This document shows, piece after piece, positions 8,599-16,587 of a stretch of DNA of 60,224 nt. Source of the stretch: Acidobacteriota bacterium (lineage in GTDB: Bacteria > Acidobacteriota > Terriglobia > UBA7540). Where the stretch lies: positions 1 to 60,224 of the forward strand of contig JAKAWG010000023.1 in assembly GCA_021817045.1 (NCBI GenBank). The letters run 5' to 3'. Position 1 is the first letter of the stretch; every line of letters begins with the position of its first letter. The notes below the pieces were generated by a model. That model saw only the letters and a program-made list of their open reading frames with translations. It made no database searches and was not told the DNA's origin. A program made the position numbers and the translations under genes.

Positions 8599-8651
8599 GT
8601 AGCGGTGGGCTTATCCCGCCACCCGAAATGGCGGCGTAAAGCCGCCTCTAC
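8599..8651. repeat. Dispersed GTAG...CTAC intergenic palindrome
   Basis: Two joined hairpins: GGTGGGCTTATCCCGCC and GGCGGCGTAAAGCCGCC, framed by GTAG and CTAC. A closely similar unit occurs at 40589-40660, and partial or related units at 19159, 29905, 31757 and 49185. Confidence 0.75.
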
Positions 8652-8723
8652 ATTGGGCACTCGATTCCGCGAATGGGTTTTGAGACAGCTTCTATCCTCT
8701 TTTCCCCTCCTTTTGAAAAAAAC

Positions 8724-8756
8724 TGTCTCATATGTCTCACCTGTCTCCACTGTCTC
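8724..8756. repeat. Four tandem 9-bp units TGTCTCNNN
   Basis: TGTCTC occurs at 8724, 8733, 8742 and 8751, exactly nine bases apart, with variable triplets between. It lies in a non-coding gap. Confidence 0.8.
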
Positions 8757-9017
8757 GTTTGAGGGGTGTAGGGTGTTTCTTGTCGCCGCCCGCCCCGGCG
8801 ATTTTTGCTGCAGCCGGTCCGCCCCCCGGTTGCTGCTCACCCAGCCCGATGGCTCGGGTGCTTTTGAAACTGATTGCCGCTCCGCCGCTCGGCTTTGCCC
8901 TGAGTCCAGCCGCCTCGGGACAGGGTCAGGCTGGCGTTGCCGCTGGCCGCAGTTCAGCGCGTCCCGCCCGCCCCGGGATAGTCGCTCGGACTCGTCAAGG
9001 TTGCGTGCGGCGCTTGC

Positions 9018-9090
9018 GAAGCAGATTCTTCGCTTCGCGGCGCTCCGCTCAGAATGACGTCATTCCGAGCGGGGCGAGGAATCTGCTCTT
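9018..9090. repeat. GTCATTCCGAGCG/GAGGAATCTGC-type palindromic repeat
   Basis: GCAGATTCTTCGC...CTCAGAATGAC (9021-9058) faces GTCATTCCGAGCG...GAGGAATCTGC (from 9059), so the two halves are head to head. The same core sits inside the two MITE-like elements at 52991 and 53864, but here no TA-flanked terminal repeats were found. Confidence 0.7.
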
Positions 9091-9139
9091 CTTTGAAGGA
9101 CGCAAAGATTTCTCGGGTTAGTAGCGCGGGGCCGACGCC

Positions 9140-9249
9140 CCCAATCGGGAATTGGACACGTCATACCTATAATCGGGAATTGCACGCGTCGCCGGCGACT
9201 TTCGATTCCGCCGCCCAGGCAGTATGCTCGCCCCAATCGGGAATTGGTC
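9140..9249. promoter_or_regulatory. Three copies of the AATCGGGAATTG half-palindrome
   Basis: AATCGGGAATTG occurs at 9143-9154, 9171-9182 and 9235-9246. The first and third extend to CCAATCGGGAATTGG, which has CCAAT/ATTGG dyad symmetry. They lie 135-240 bases upstream of the secreted-protein gene at 9381, as an operator array might. The regulator is unknown. Confidence 0.4.
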
Positions 9250-9380
9250 AGCACCTGTCCAATCTAACCATCGCGCCAGCCTTCTGCTTCCTCTCGCCCA
9301 AGCTTGAGAAGGTCCAGGACGCGGGCTACACTAATATTGCCATGGAGGATCCCGGTATGAGCGTCCGGGAGGAGCGAACG

Positions 9381-10832
9381 ATGCGCTGTCTTCGGCGCAG
9401 TTCGATGCTCAGAGTGTCGCTGGCATTGTTAGGAAGTTTTCTGGTGTGCTTGGTTCCGGCGATCTGGGCCCAAACTGAGCCTGCGGCGGAGGCCGTGCGC
9501 ATGTCGCTCACCATCAAACAAGGCGTCCCGCTCCGCATCAAGCTTTTGCGCCGCGTGCCGATTAATCACCCGAACGTGCCGGTGGAGGGTCGGCTGGCGG
9601 CCCCAGTTTACGTCTACAACCGGGAGGTACTGCCCGCCGGGACCCAGGTGCTCGGACGCGTGACGCAGGTGACGCCCATCTCGCGCTGGCGCCGCGCTCA
9701 CGCGCTCATGGAAGGTGACTTCACACCGTGGCGAACGGCCCGAGTAAGCTTCGATACGATTGTCCTGAAGGACGGACAGCGGTTGCCAATCTCAACCCGT
9801 ACTACTCCGGGCATCCAACAGGTCGTACGCTTGGAAAGCGGCCCCGCTAAGAAGCGAAAGAAAGACCCGATCTTTAAGGCGAAAGAGGAAGCCAAACAGG
9901 AAATTCGTGCCAAGAAGCAGCAGGCGCTGGCGATGCTCAAAGGTCCGGGAAAGCTTCACCGGATCGAGGAGCAGCTAAAGGCCGTTGTCGTGGCCCGCCT
10001 GCCTTATCATCGGCAGTTCTTTCCGGCTGGGACTGTGTTTAGTTCGGTGTTACAGGAGCCCCTGCGACTTGGGACAGAGGTTATCCCAGCGCAAGAACTG
10101 GCGCGTGTAGGCTCGCCGCCCCCGCCCAACAGCGTTGTACACGCGCGCCTAGTGACGGCCCTCAACTCGGCGACGGCCCGGCAGGGTATGCCCGTGCGGG
10201 CTGTTGTGACGCGGCCCCTTTTTGCCTCCGGCCAACGGCTGATTATTCCACAGGGGAGCCGGCTCGAGGGCACGGTGGTTCGCGCGAAACGCGCGCGCTG
10301 GCTGCACCGCAACGGCGGCCTGCGGTTCACCTTCCAGCGGATCGAGCCTCCCCGCTCCAAGGCCCAGGCGATTCAAGCCAGCTTGCAAGAGTTAGAGGCG
10401 CCGAAGAAATCGCACCTGAAGGTTACCCCAGAGGGCACGGTGATGCCGGCTGAGTCAAAAGCGCGTTATCTGTTACCGGCCCTGGCGATTTCCGTGGCAG
10501 CATGGACGGCAACGCCTGACCGTGACGCTGTGAATGCGCAGTCTGGAGCGGCCGTTCCTGGGCAAGGCGGAGCGTTGGGGCAGACGATCGCGGGAGGCTG
10601 GGGACTGGGTTTGCTGGGGTCGGCAATCTCGCTCGCGGCCAACTCTCGCTTTGTTTCGGCCGCCCTCGGCTTTTACGGCGCGGCAGGCTCAGTATATTCG
10701 AGTTTTATCGCTCGCGGCCGCAACGTCGTCTTTACCACGAATACGCCTATTGAGATTCGCCTCGGCACGCACGAGGGCTCGGGAGAAAAGCTCAAGCTTC
10801 CGCCTCCACCCCCTTCGGCGCGCCGAGGTTGA
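9381..10832 (+). CDS. Secreted protein with VirB10/TrbI-like segments, function unknown
   Basis: The ATG at 9381 follows GGGAGGAG with good spacing and gives 483 residues beginning with a signal peptide (cleavage after IWAQ, residue 31). Segments such as LPAGTQVLGRVTQV, FPAGTVFSSVLQEP and GQRLIIPQGSRLEGTVV resemble the beta-rich C-terminal domain of VirB10/TrbI, but no other type IV secretion genes are nearby. Lys-rich stretch about 155-190; proline-rich end PPPPPS. It precedes waaA by 35 bases on the same strand, so a cell-envelope role is plausible. I cannot assign a function. Confidence 0.8.
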   Translation: MRCLRRSSMLRVSLALLGSFLVCLVPAIWAQTEPAAEAVRMSLTIKQGVPLRIKLLRRVPINHPNVPVEGRLAAPVYVYNREVLPAGTQVLGRVTQVTPISRWRRAHALMEGDFTPWRTARVSFDTIVLKDGQRLPISTRTTPGIQQVVRLESGPAKKRKKDPIFKAKEEAKQEIRAKKQQALAMLKGPGKLHRIEEQLKAVVVARLPYHRQFFPAGTVFSSVLQEPLRLGTEVIPAQELARVGSPPPPNSVVHARLVTALNSATARQGMPVRAVVTRPLFASGQRLIIPQGSRLEGTVVRAKRARWLHRNGGLRFTFQRIEPPRSKAQAIQASLQELEAPKKSHLKVTPEGTVMPAESKARYLLPALAISVAAWTATPDRDAVNAQSGAAVPGQGGALGQTIAGGWGLGLLGSAISLAANSRFVSAALGFYGAAGSVYSSFIARGRNVVFTTNTPIEIRLGTHEGSGEKLKLPPPPPSARRG

Positions 10833-10867
10833 CGGTGCCCTAGCGACGTGTGCGTCGCGGGACGGCA

Positions 10868-12196
10868 ATGTACACTCTCTACAACCTGCTGTACGGTCTC
10901 GGCGCACTGTTGATGGCGCCGTACTATGCCTGGCGTTATCGGGGGTCGGCCTTTTTACGCGCTTCGTGGCGCGAGCGTTTGGGGTTGCTGCCACGAGCGT
11001 TTGAGCAAAGCCAACGGGAGTCGATTTGGGTTCATGCCGTTTCTGTGGGCGAGACGCTTGCGGTCTCTTCGCTGGTACGGGAACTTCAACGTTATTATCC
11101 GGAGCGAAAAATCTTTCTCAGTCACGTCACGCCAACCGGGCGGGAGGCAGGCGAAAAGCGGATGCCGGAAATTGCGGGCCGGTTTTACCTTCCGCTGGAC
11201 TTGAGCGGCCCGGTGAAACGCGCGCTCGCTCGTCTGCGGCCCCGGCTGCTGCTGGTTGTGGAAACGGAGTTGTGGCCGAATTTGCTTCGCTGGGCGCACC
11301 GTTACGGGACACGAGTCGTCCTGGTAAACGCCCGCCTCTCCGACCGCTCGCTTCGCGGCTATCGGCGTTTCCGTTTTTTCATGCGGCGGGTTCTGGGTAA
11401 CGTGGACTGGATCTTTGCTCAGACCTTGGAGGACGCGGAGCGTTTTTGCGACCTTGGCGCGTTGCCTGAACGCGTGCTGGCGCTCGGAAATCTCAAGTTC
11501 GACGTTCAGCCGCCTCCAGCGCCGCCCTCGCTTCGGCTTTGGTCCGTCGCGCTCCGGTCCATTCCGCGCCGCCCCGTGCTCATTGCGGCCAGCACCATGC
11601 CGGGTGAAGAGGAGATCTTGCTCGGCGCCTGGCGCGAGGTGCGACGTCTGCACGCTCGCGCGCTGCTGATCTTGGCTCCGCGGCATCCGGCGCGATTCCG
11701 CGAAGTGGCAGACCTGCTTGCTGGCCGGGGTGTAGCGTGTGTGCGACGCACCGAACTTTCCGCCAGTTTGTCTGAGCTCCGGACGCAACTCGCCAAGCCG
11801 GACGTGCTTCTTCTTGACAGCATTGGGGAGCTAGCGGGAATCTTTGAGCTGGCAGACGTCGTGCTTATGGGAGGCAGCTTAGTTCCGGAGGGAGGACATA
11901 ACCTGCTCGAGCCGGCGTGGGCGCGCCGTGCTGTGATCTTTGGCCCGTATATGAACAATTTCCGAGACGCTGCGGCCCTCTTTCTTGACGCAGGAGCGGC
12001 CATACAGGTGGCGGACAGCCGCGAGTTGGTCCGCGAGACGCTGGAACTTTTGGACGACGCTGACCGGCGAGAGTCGCTGGGAGAGGCGGCGCGGCTGCTC
12101 GTGGAGCGGCAATCGGGCGCCACGATGCGCATCCTCGAGCGGCTCGAGAGCCTTCTGGAAGACTTTACTCCCACGCACACAGCGGGAGGCGCGTGA
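10868..12196 (+). CDS. waaA: 3-deoxy-D-manno-octulosonic acid (Kdo) transferase
   Basis: This is a GT30-type enzyme that transfers Kdo from CMP-Kdo to lipid IVA at the inner membrane. Family marks are the N-terminal membrane anchor (YNLLYGLGALLMAPYYAW), the HAVSVGE motif, ETELWPNL, NARLSDRS and the C-terminal GGSLVPEGGHNLLEPA nucleotide-sugar segment. The length of 442 residues is typical. The ATG at 10868 is preferred over a GTG at 10850 because homologues begin at MYTLYN. The stop overlaps the lpxK start as GTGA, so the two are translationally coupled. This shows a Gram-negative outer membrane with Kdo-containing LPS. Confidence 0.95.
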   Translation: MYTLYNLLYGLGALLMAPYYAWRYRGSAFLRASWRERLGLLPRAFEQSQRESIWVHAVSVGETLAVSSLVRELQRYYPERKIFLSHVTPTGREAGEKRMPEIAGRFYLPLDLSGPVKRALARLRPRLLLVVETELWPNLLRWAHRYGTRVVLVNARLSDRSLRGYRRFRFFMRRVLGNVDWIFAQTLEDAERFCDLGALPERVLALGNLKFDVQPPPAPPSLRLWSVALRSIPRRPVLIAASTMPGEEEILLGAWREVRRLHARALLILAPRHPARFREVADLLAGRGVACVRRTELSASLSELRTQLAKPDVLLLDSIGELAGIFELADVVLMGGSLVPEGGHNLLEPAWARRAVIFGPYMNNFRDAAALFLDAGAAIQVADSRELVRETLELLDDADRRESLGEAARLLVERQSGATMRILERLESLLEDFTPTHTAGGA

Positions 12197-13227
12197 ACCG
12201 GTGGCTTGCGCCGCTCGCGGCGGGCTACGGGTGGGCAGCGTCACTGCGAGGCGCCGGCTACCGTCGCGGGTGGTTAGAGCAAAAGCGCCTCAACCGGCCT
12301 GTCGTTAGCATCGGTAATCTCACAACGGGCGGCACCGGGAAGACCCCGCTCGTAGCGTACGTCGCCAAGCTTTTCCTGCAGCGCGGCTTGCGCCCTGTGA
12401 TCCTCACTCGCGGATACCGTCGCCGCGAGAAATCACTCGTCGCGTTTGATCCTGCCGACAATTCCTCCCCTGATCCGCGCAAAATGGGCGACGAACCGGC
12501 GCTGCTCGCCGCCGCGCTGCCGGCCGTCCCTGTGGTGGTTTGCGCAGATCGCTTCCGGGCCGGGAGAGTGGCTGAAGAGCGCTTTAATCCGGATGTTCAT
12601 CTACTTGACGATGGCTTCCAGCACCTCCGGCTCGCTCGTGATTTGGATTTGGTGGCGCTCGACGTGACCCAGGAACTCTCGGACCGGTTTCTCCTGCCGG
12701 CGGGCCGGCTGCGCGAGCGCTGCTCGGCGCTTCGCCGTGCTCATATCCTGGTTCTCACGCGCGTCGATTTCAACGATCGCGACGCCTTCGCCACCCGTCT
12801 CAAGCGGCTCGGCCTGAAAGCACCCGTCTTTCATTCCCGCACCCGCCTGACGGGTTTTGTTGAAATTAGGACAGGCCGTCTTCTCCCGCCCGACGCGCTT
12901 CGCGGCGGGCGTCTCTTCGCGTTTTGCGGCATCGGCAATCCCCAGGCATTCTTCCGCGATCTTCGTCGTTGGGGCTTGGAGCTGGCCTGCGAGCGGATTT
13001 TCCGCGATCATCATGCCTATAGCGAAGATGATGTTGCGTCCATTATGTTGAGCGCGCGCACTTCCGGCGCTTCGGCGCTGATTACGACGGAAAAGGATGC
13101 CATGAATGTGCCACAAGCGTTGAAGGTTCGCGTGAACGCTTTTGCGTGCGTCATTGAAGCGGAAATTGTGGAGAGAGAAGATTTCGAGAAGAGGCTCATG
13201 GACTCGCTCGTATCCTGTCCCGCCTAA
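12193..13227 (+). CDS. lpxK: Tetraacyldisaccharide 4'-kinase
   Basis: LpxK phosphorylates the 4' position of the lipid A disaccharide. The protein has the Walker A segment SIGNLTTGGTGKTPLV, the LTRGYRR motif, GDEP, and the Walker-B-like HLLDDGFQHLRLARD, all hallmarks of the family; its 344 residues are normal. The start is GTG at 12193, four bases inside waaA (GTGA overlap). The C-terminal TTEKDAMNV motif is also present. Pairing with waaA makes a lipid A-Kdo operon. Confidence 0.96.
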   Translation: MNRWLAPLAAGYGWAASLRGAGYRRGWLEQKRLNRPVVSIGNLTTGGTGKTPLVAYVAKLFLQRGLRPVILTRGYRRREKSLVAFDPADNSSPDPRKMGDEPALLAAALPAVPVVVCADRFRAGRVAEERFNPDVHLLDDGFQHLRLARDLDLVALDVTQELSDRFLLPAGRLRERCSALRRAHILVLTRVDFNDRDAFATRLKRLGLKAPVFHSRTRLTGFVEIRTGRLLPPDALRGGRLFAFCGIGNPQAFFRDLRRWGLELACERIFRDHHAYSEDDVASIMLSARTSGASALITTEKDAMNVPQALKVRVNAFACVIEAEIVEREDFEKRLMDSLVSCPA

Positions 13228-13239
13228 CCTTTAACAATG

Positions 13240-13291
13240 CCCTCGCCTCCTTGGGGAGAGGGTGGCGAGCAAAGCGAGCCGGGTGAAGGGG
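13240..13291. repeat. Dispersed intergenic palindrome of the GAGAGGGTGGCGAGC type
   Basis: CCTCGCCTCCTTGGGGAGAGGGTGGCGAG forms an inverted structure (CCCTC/GAGGG, CTCGCC/GGCGAG) followed by GCGAGCCGGGTGA, a pattern common in bacterial intergenic repeats. It lies between the convergent lpxK and dehydrogenase genes and may help end transcription. Confidence 0.5.
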
Positions 13292-13356
13292 CCACGAGAC
13301 GCTGGACATTATCAAGAATCAGGCGGGACGCCACATTAGGCGGATAAGACAGCCAA

Positions 13357-14073
13357 TCAATCCGGCGAAAGGTTGTCATGGGAGGGTGTGAGGAGGATCT
13401 CGTCCATCGTCCCCCGCGGCGGCTGCACTAGAGCGGCAAGCACGGCTTGTGCTGCGTCTTCCGGTTCCAGAAGCCGCGAGCGATTCACCGGGAAGCCAAA
13501 TTCGCTGGACTGTCGCGTGCTGGTCGCGCCAGGGAGAACGCCGGTGACGCGAATGCCAAGCGGGCGCAGTTCATCCGCAAGCACGCGCGTGAGGCCCAGC
13601 GCGCCGAACTTCGAGGCGCAGTAGGCCGAGCAGTTGGGGAAGGCGGTGCGGCTTGCGACGGAGAGAATGTTGATGATCTGGGGAGCCGCGCTCCGCTTGA
13701 GCAGAGGTAAGGCGGCACGAGTGACCAAATAGAGTGAGGTTAAATTGGTCGCGATGTTCTTGTTCCAGTCGGCTGGGGTGGTTCGGGCAAAGGGCTTGTA
13801 CGTAAAAACTCCCGCGTTGTTCACCAAGACGTCCAGCCGTTTGAACTTCCGCCGGAGACCACGGAAAAGCCGTTCAACTTCAGCCTCGCGGGTGACATCC
13901 GATCGAAATGTGGCAGAAGCCGGCGTCGTACGGGCGGCGGCGGCGAGCGCGGCGCCATCTCGGGCCACGAGAATCAGTTGCGCTCCATCGCGCGCGCAGG
14001 CGCTCGCGATGGCCAAGCCGATCCCGCGGCTGCCGCCGGTCACACAAATGATTCGTCCCTTAAGCCGATTCAT
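13357..14073 (-). CDS. Short-chain dehydrogenase/reductase
   Basis: The 238-residue classical SDR has the Rossmann motif VTGGSRGIGLA near its start, the NNAG motif, and the YCASK active-site pair with an upstream serine (ILSVAS). It should reduce or oxidise a carbonyl or alcohol with NAD(P)H; the substrate is unknown. The ATG at 14073 is chosen because the Rossmann fold begins eight residues later; the frame is open further upstream to 14307 but that part is not SDR-like. It is divergent from the aldo/keto reductase gene. Confidence 0.92.
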   Translation of the reverse strand: MNRLKGRIICVTGGSRGIGLAIASACARDGAQLILVARDGAALAAAARTTPASATFRSDVTREAEVERLFRGLRRKFKRLDVLVNNAGVFTYKPFARTTPADWNKNIATNLTSLYLVTRAALPLLKRSAAPQIINILSVASRTAFPNCSAYCASKFGALGLTRVLADELRPLGIRVTGVLPGATSTRQSSEFGFPVNRSRLLEPEDAAQAVLAALVQPPRGTMDEILLTPSHDNLSPD

Positions 14074-14271
14074 GCTGTTTTCCGAGGAAGCAGATACGAT
14101 TCGCCAATATACCACGCGCGCCGCGCGGGTCGCAGCGAAAATTGCGTCCGAGCGCTGCGGGAAAGAGGAAGCGCGATGGCCGCCTTGGCTGCGGCAGAGT
14201 CGGATCGGAAAGCGTAAAGAGTAAAATAGGAAACGATGGTCAAGCGAGGTGCGAACCGGAGGAAAACTACG

Positions 14272-15240
14272 ATGCAGCCACGGAAGCTCGGAAACAGTGA
14301 TTTGCACATCACGCCGCTGGGAGTTGGAGCGTGGGCGATGGGTGGCCCGGGGTGGCGCTTTGGCTGGGGTCCGCAGAACGACAAGGATTCGATCTCAGCC
14401 ATCCGCGCAGCGCTGGACTCCGGAATCAACTGGATTGACACGGCGGCCGTTTATGGTCTAGGGCATTCGGAAGAGGTGGTTGCCCGCGCCCTCGATGGAG
14501 TCTCGAACAAGCCTTATATTTGCACGAAGTGCGGGCGCTTCCAGGACGAGCGCGGCGAGCTTTATGGCCGCCTCAAGGCGGACTCGGTGAGGCAAGAGTG
14601 TGAAGCCAGCCTGCGGCGGCTTAAGGTGGACATGATTGATCTATACCAGATGCACTGGCCAGACCCTGATTCTGAGATCGAAGAAGGTTGGAGCGCGCTT
14701 GCGCGGCTCCGCGAGGAAGGCAAAGTACGCTACATCGGTGTTTCCAATTTCAACGTCAGTCAGATGCGGCGCGCGGAGGCGATCGCGCCGATCACCTCGC
14801 TGCAGCCGCCTTACTCCCTGGTGGATCGGGTCGTTGAAAAAGAAATCCTGCCTTACTGTTTGCAGGCCGGCATCGGCGTTATCGTTTATTCGCCGATGAA
14901 ATCGGGCTTGCTGAGCGGAGCCATGACGCGCGAGCGTATTCACAATTTGCCCGCAGGCGACTGGCGCCGTGGACACCCCGACTTTCAAGAGCCTCGTCTT
15001 GATCGCAACCTGAAACTGGTAGAAAAGCTGCGCGTCATCGGGCAGCGTTACGGGCGCGCGCCGGGAGAAGTGGCCGTCGCCTGGACGCTAAACCATGCGG
15101 CGGTAACGGGGGCCATCGTTGGGCTGCGGCGGCCGGAACAGGTTGCGGGCGTCATTGGGGCAGCCGAATTTCGTCTCGAACCGGCGGAGATGGAAGAGAT
15201 TGAATCATTCATGCAGTCGGAAACGACTGTGACTGCGTAA
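14272..15240 (+). CDS. Aldo/keto reductase
   Basis: The 322-residue protein begins MQPRKLGNSDLHITPLGVGAW and shows the family tetrad: Asp and Tyr in NWIDTAAVYG, Lys in CTKCG and His in YQMHWPD. The phosphate-binding end GAIVGLRRPEQV is present. It is probably an NADPH-dependent reductase of the AKR11/12-like group (general stress protein 69 type). GGAGGAAA lies seven bases before the ATG at 14272, which favours this start over 14236. Confidence 0.94.
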   Translation: MQPRKLGNSDLHITPLGVGAWAMGGPGWRFGWGPQNDKDSISAIRAALDSGINWIDTAAVYGLGHSEEVVARALDGVSNKPYICTKCGRFQDERGELYGRLKADSVRQECEASLRRLKVDMIDLYQMHWPDPDSEIEEGWSALARLREEGKVRYIGVSNFNVSQMRRAEAIAPITSLQPPYSLVDRVVEKEILPYCLQAGIGVIVYSPMKSGLLSGAMTRERIHNLPAGDWRRGHPDFQEPRLDRNLKLVEKLRVIGQRYGRAPGEVAVAWTLNHAAVTGAIVGLRRPEQVAGVIGAAEFRLEPAEMEEIESFMQSETTVTA

Positions 15241-15298
15241 AACGCAATCGTGCTCCGAAAGCCCATCGAGTCCGGCTCCGCCACGGGCGGGTTCTACC

Positions 15299-16042
15299 TT
15301 AGAAGGCGTGGCGGGAGTCGTAAACCCTGTCCAAGACTTCCCTCGCACCGTCGCAGGATGGGCAGGATCGACCCAATACTCGCGCGCGTTCGGCCATTGC
15401 CTCTGACGGGCTGCGCTCCGTATAGCCCGTGGGGATTTCGAACAGGCTTCGGTCGGGGGTGCCGACAGTGACGGAAAGAGCCGTCTCCGTCGTTTTGCCC
15501 TCCGGCGTGCCGCCCACCAGCGTTTCATAGGAACGCTTCAAGCACAGGCAGCCGAGAGACGGTGCCAGCCACCTTTCTTCTTTGATCTCCTTGGCTCCGA
15601 ACACGTGCTGGTCGTGATCGAGAACCACCGGGTAGCCAAGCAGAGTCGTTTTGGCGCCGCCGCTCAGCGCCGGGCAGGTCGGAGTTGACGACATCATCCT
15701 CCGTTCGGCCTCAGTCAACGCGTAGGTGGTTGTCGATTCGCCGACGGGTTCAACAGTGACCTGCGTTCCTTCCGCGAGGTTGCTAACCGTCTCCCATCGA
15801 TCCGGGCGGTCGTCGCGCGTTAGGTGGACCGTCGCTGACGAGCCGTCGGCCCGGATCGCGAGGATGTATGTCGACGTGCGGCGGAGGTCGCCTGAGGCAT
15901 CGTAGTACCTTCGGATGAAGGTGGCGGAGCACGCCACCCGTGTTGCTGGAACCTGGGCATGGCCGGGCCGGGTGACGACGGTGTAGACAACGGCTGCAAC
16001 ACCCAGCAGGGCCATGAAACTGGATAAGAGTCGCTTCCACAT
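15299..16042 (-). CDS. Exported protein of unknown function with C-terminal CPSC
   Basis: The 247-residue product begins with a signal peptide (MWKRLLSSFMALLGVAAVV, probable cleavage near HAQ) and contains several cysteines, including GCLCLK near residue 170 and SCPSC near the C-terminus. I do not recognise the family. The ATG at 16042 has GGGAGGG nine bases upstream; a longer frame from 16078 lacks this. It lies 19 bases downstream of the small cysteine-rich gene at 16343-16062, forming a two-gene unit. The CPSC could be redox active or bind metal, but that is speculation. Confidence 0.75.
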   Translation of the reverse strand: MWKRLLSSFMALLGVAAVVYTVVTRPGHAQVPATRVACSATFIRRYYDASGDLRRTSTYILAIRADGSSATVHLTRDDRPDRWETVSNLAEGTQVTVEPVGESTTTYALTEAERRMMSSTPTCPALSGGAKTTLLGYPVVLDHDQHVFGAKEIKEERWLAPSLGCLCLKRSYETLVGGTPEGKTTETALSVTVGTPDRSLFEIPTGYTERSPSEAMAERARVLGRSCPSCDGAREVLDRVYDSRHAF

Positions 16043-16061
16043 ATCTTGACCCTCCCTTTTG

Positions 16062-16343
16062 CTATTGAGGTCGACCACAGGTAATGCAGCCAGGGTACGA
16101 GTCGCACTGAGCGACGCAGTACGTTATCCACCCCTGGCCGCCCCCGCATGGGGCACCGTTGCAAAGGTCACTCTCACAGACGTCGCCCTCGCACTGCACG
16201 GCGCCGTAAGTGCAATAGTACTGCTGCAGAATGCCAAAGTTCTGGTAGCCGCCGGTGCAGCTCTGCGCTCTCAGCCGTACCCAGGCGCTGACCGCAAGCA
16301 GCAGCAAGCCGCAGATAACCAATAGCGCGTTACGCTTGGTCAT
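16062..16343 (-). CDS. Small exported cysteine-rich protein
   Basis: The 93-residue product has a clear signal peptide (KRNALLVICGLLLLAVSAW, cleavage near LRAQ) and a mature part of about 66 residues with ten cysteines, enough for five disulfides, and many glycines and tyrosines. A strong AGGAGG precedes the ATG, and a perfect TATAAT lies just upstream at 16381-16386. No family is recognised. Together with the next gene it forms an exported pair; structural, metal-binding or toxin-like roles are all open. Confidence 0.8.
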   Translation of the reverse strand: MTKRNALLVICGLLLLAVSAWVRLRAQSCTGGYQNFGILQQYYCTYGAVQCEGDVCESDLCNGAPCGGGQGWITYCVAQCDSYPGCITCGRPQ

Positions 16344-16380
16344 GGCGAGAACCTCCTTTCAGGTTGGATGGGGAAAATGT

Positions 16381-16386
16381 ATTATA
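16381..16386 (-). promoter_or_regulatory. Probable -10 box (TATAAT) of the cysteine-rich protein unit
   Basis: Minus-strand TATAAT lies 38 bases before the ATG at 16343. TTGAC occurs upstream, separated by an A/T homopolymer run, but the spacer is only about 12 bases. The -35 element is therefore uncertain; the run length may affect promoter strength. Confidence 0.5.
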
Positions 16387-16587
16387 CCGCAAAAAAAAAG
16401 TCAAACGCCCCGTGGCGGCGCCTCTTTTGACGAATTTTCGCGGTTATGCAAGCATTGTAGGGGCGCCAAGGACGGGAGCTAACGCAATCCTTAGATTTCT
16501 CCGCGAACCAACGAAAAGCTATGCGTTCCATGAGACGGCGTTGAATGGTGTATTTTCCGTAGCCTTTCGCGCATCAAATCCTGAGTA

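Larger units (their letters stand above)
8536..9380. other. Repeat-rich gap without a convincing gene
   Basis: Open frames here look non-protein-like. The stretch holds a GTAG...CTAC palindrome (8599-8651), a 9-bp tandem array (8724-8756), a GC-rich segment with short hairpins (8770-8990) that I cannot assign to any RNA family, a GTCATTCCGAGCG-type palindrome (9018-9090) and three AATCGGGAATTG copies (9143-9246). Confidence 0.6.

Noticed and set aside
8724..8756. CRISPR array
   Set aside because: The units are only nine bases long and have no spacers; no cas genes are in the window.
8760..9000. Possible structured RNA in a GC-rich gap
   Set aside because: Several short hairpins exist but no match to RNase P, SRP, tmRNA or 6S signatures was found.
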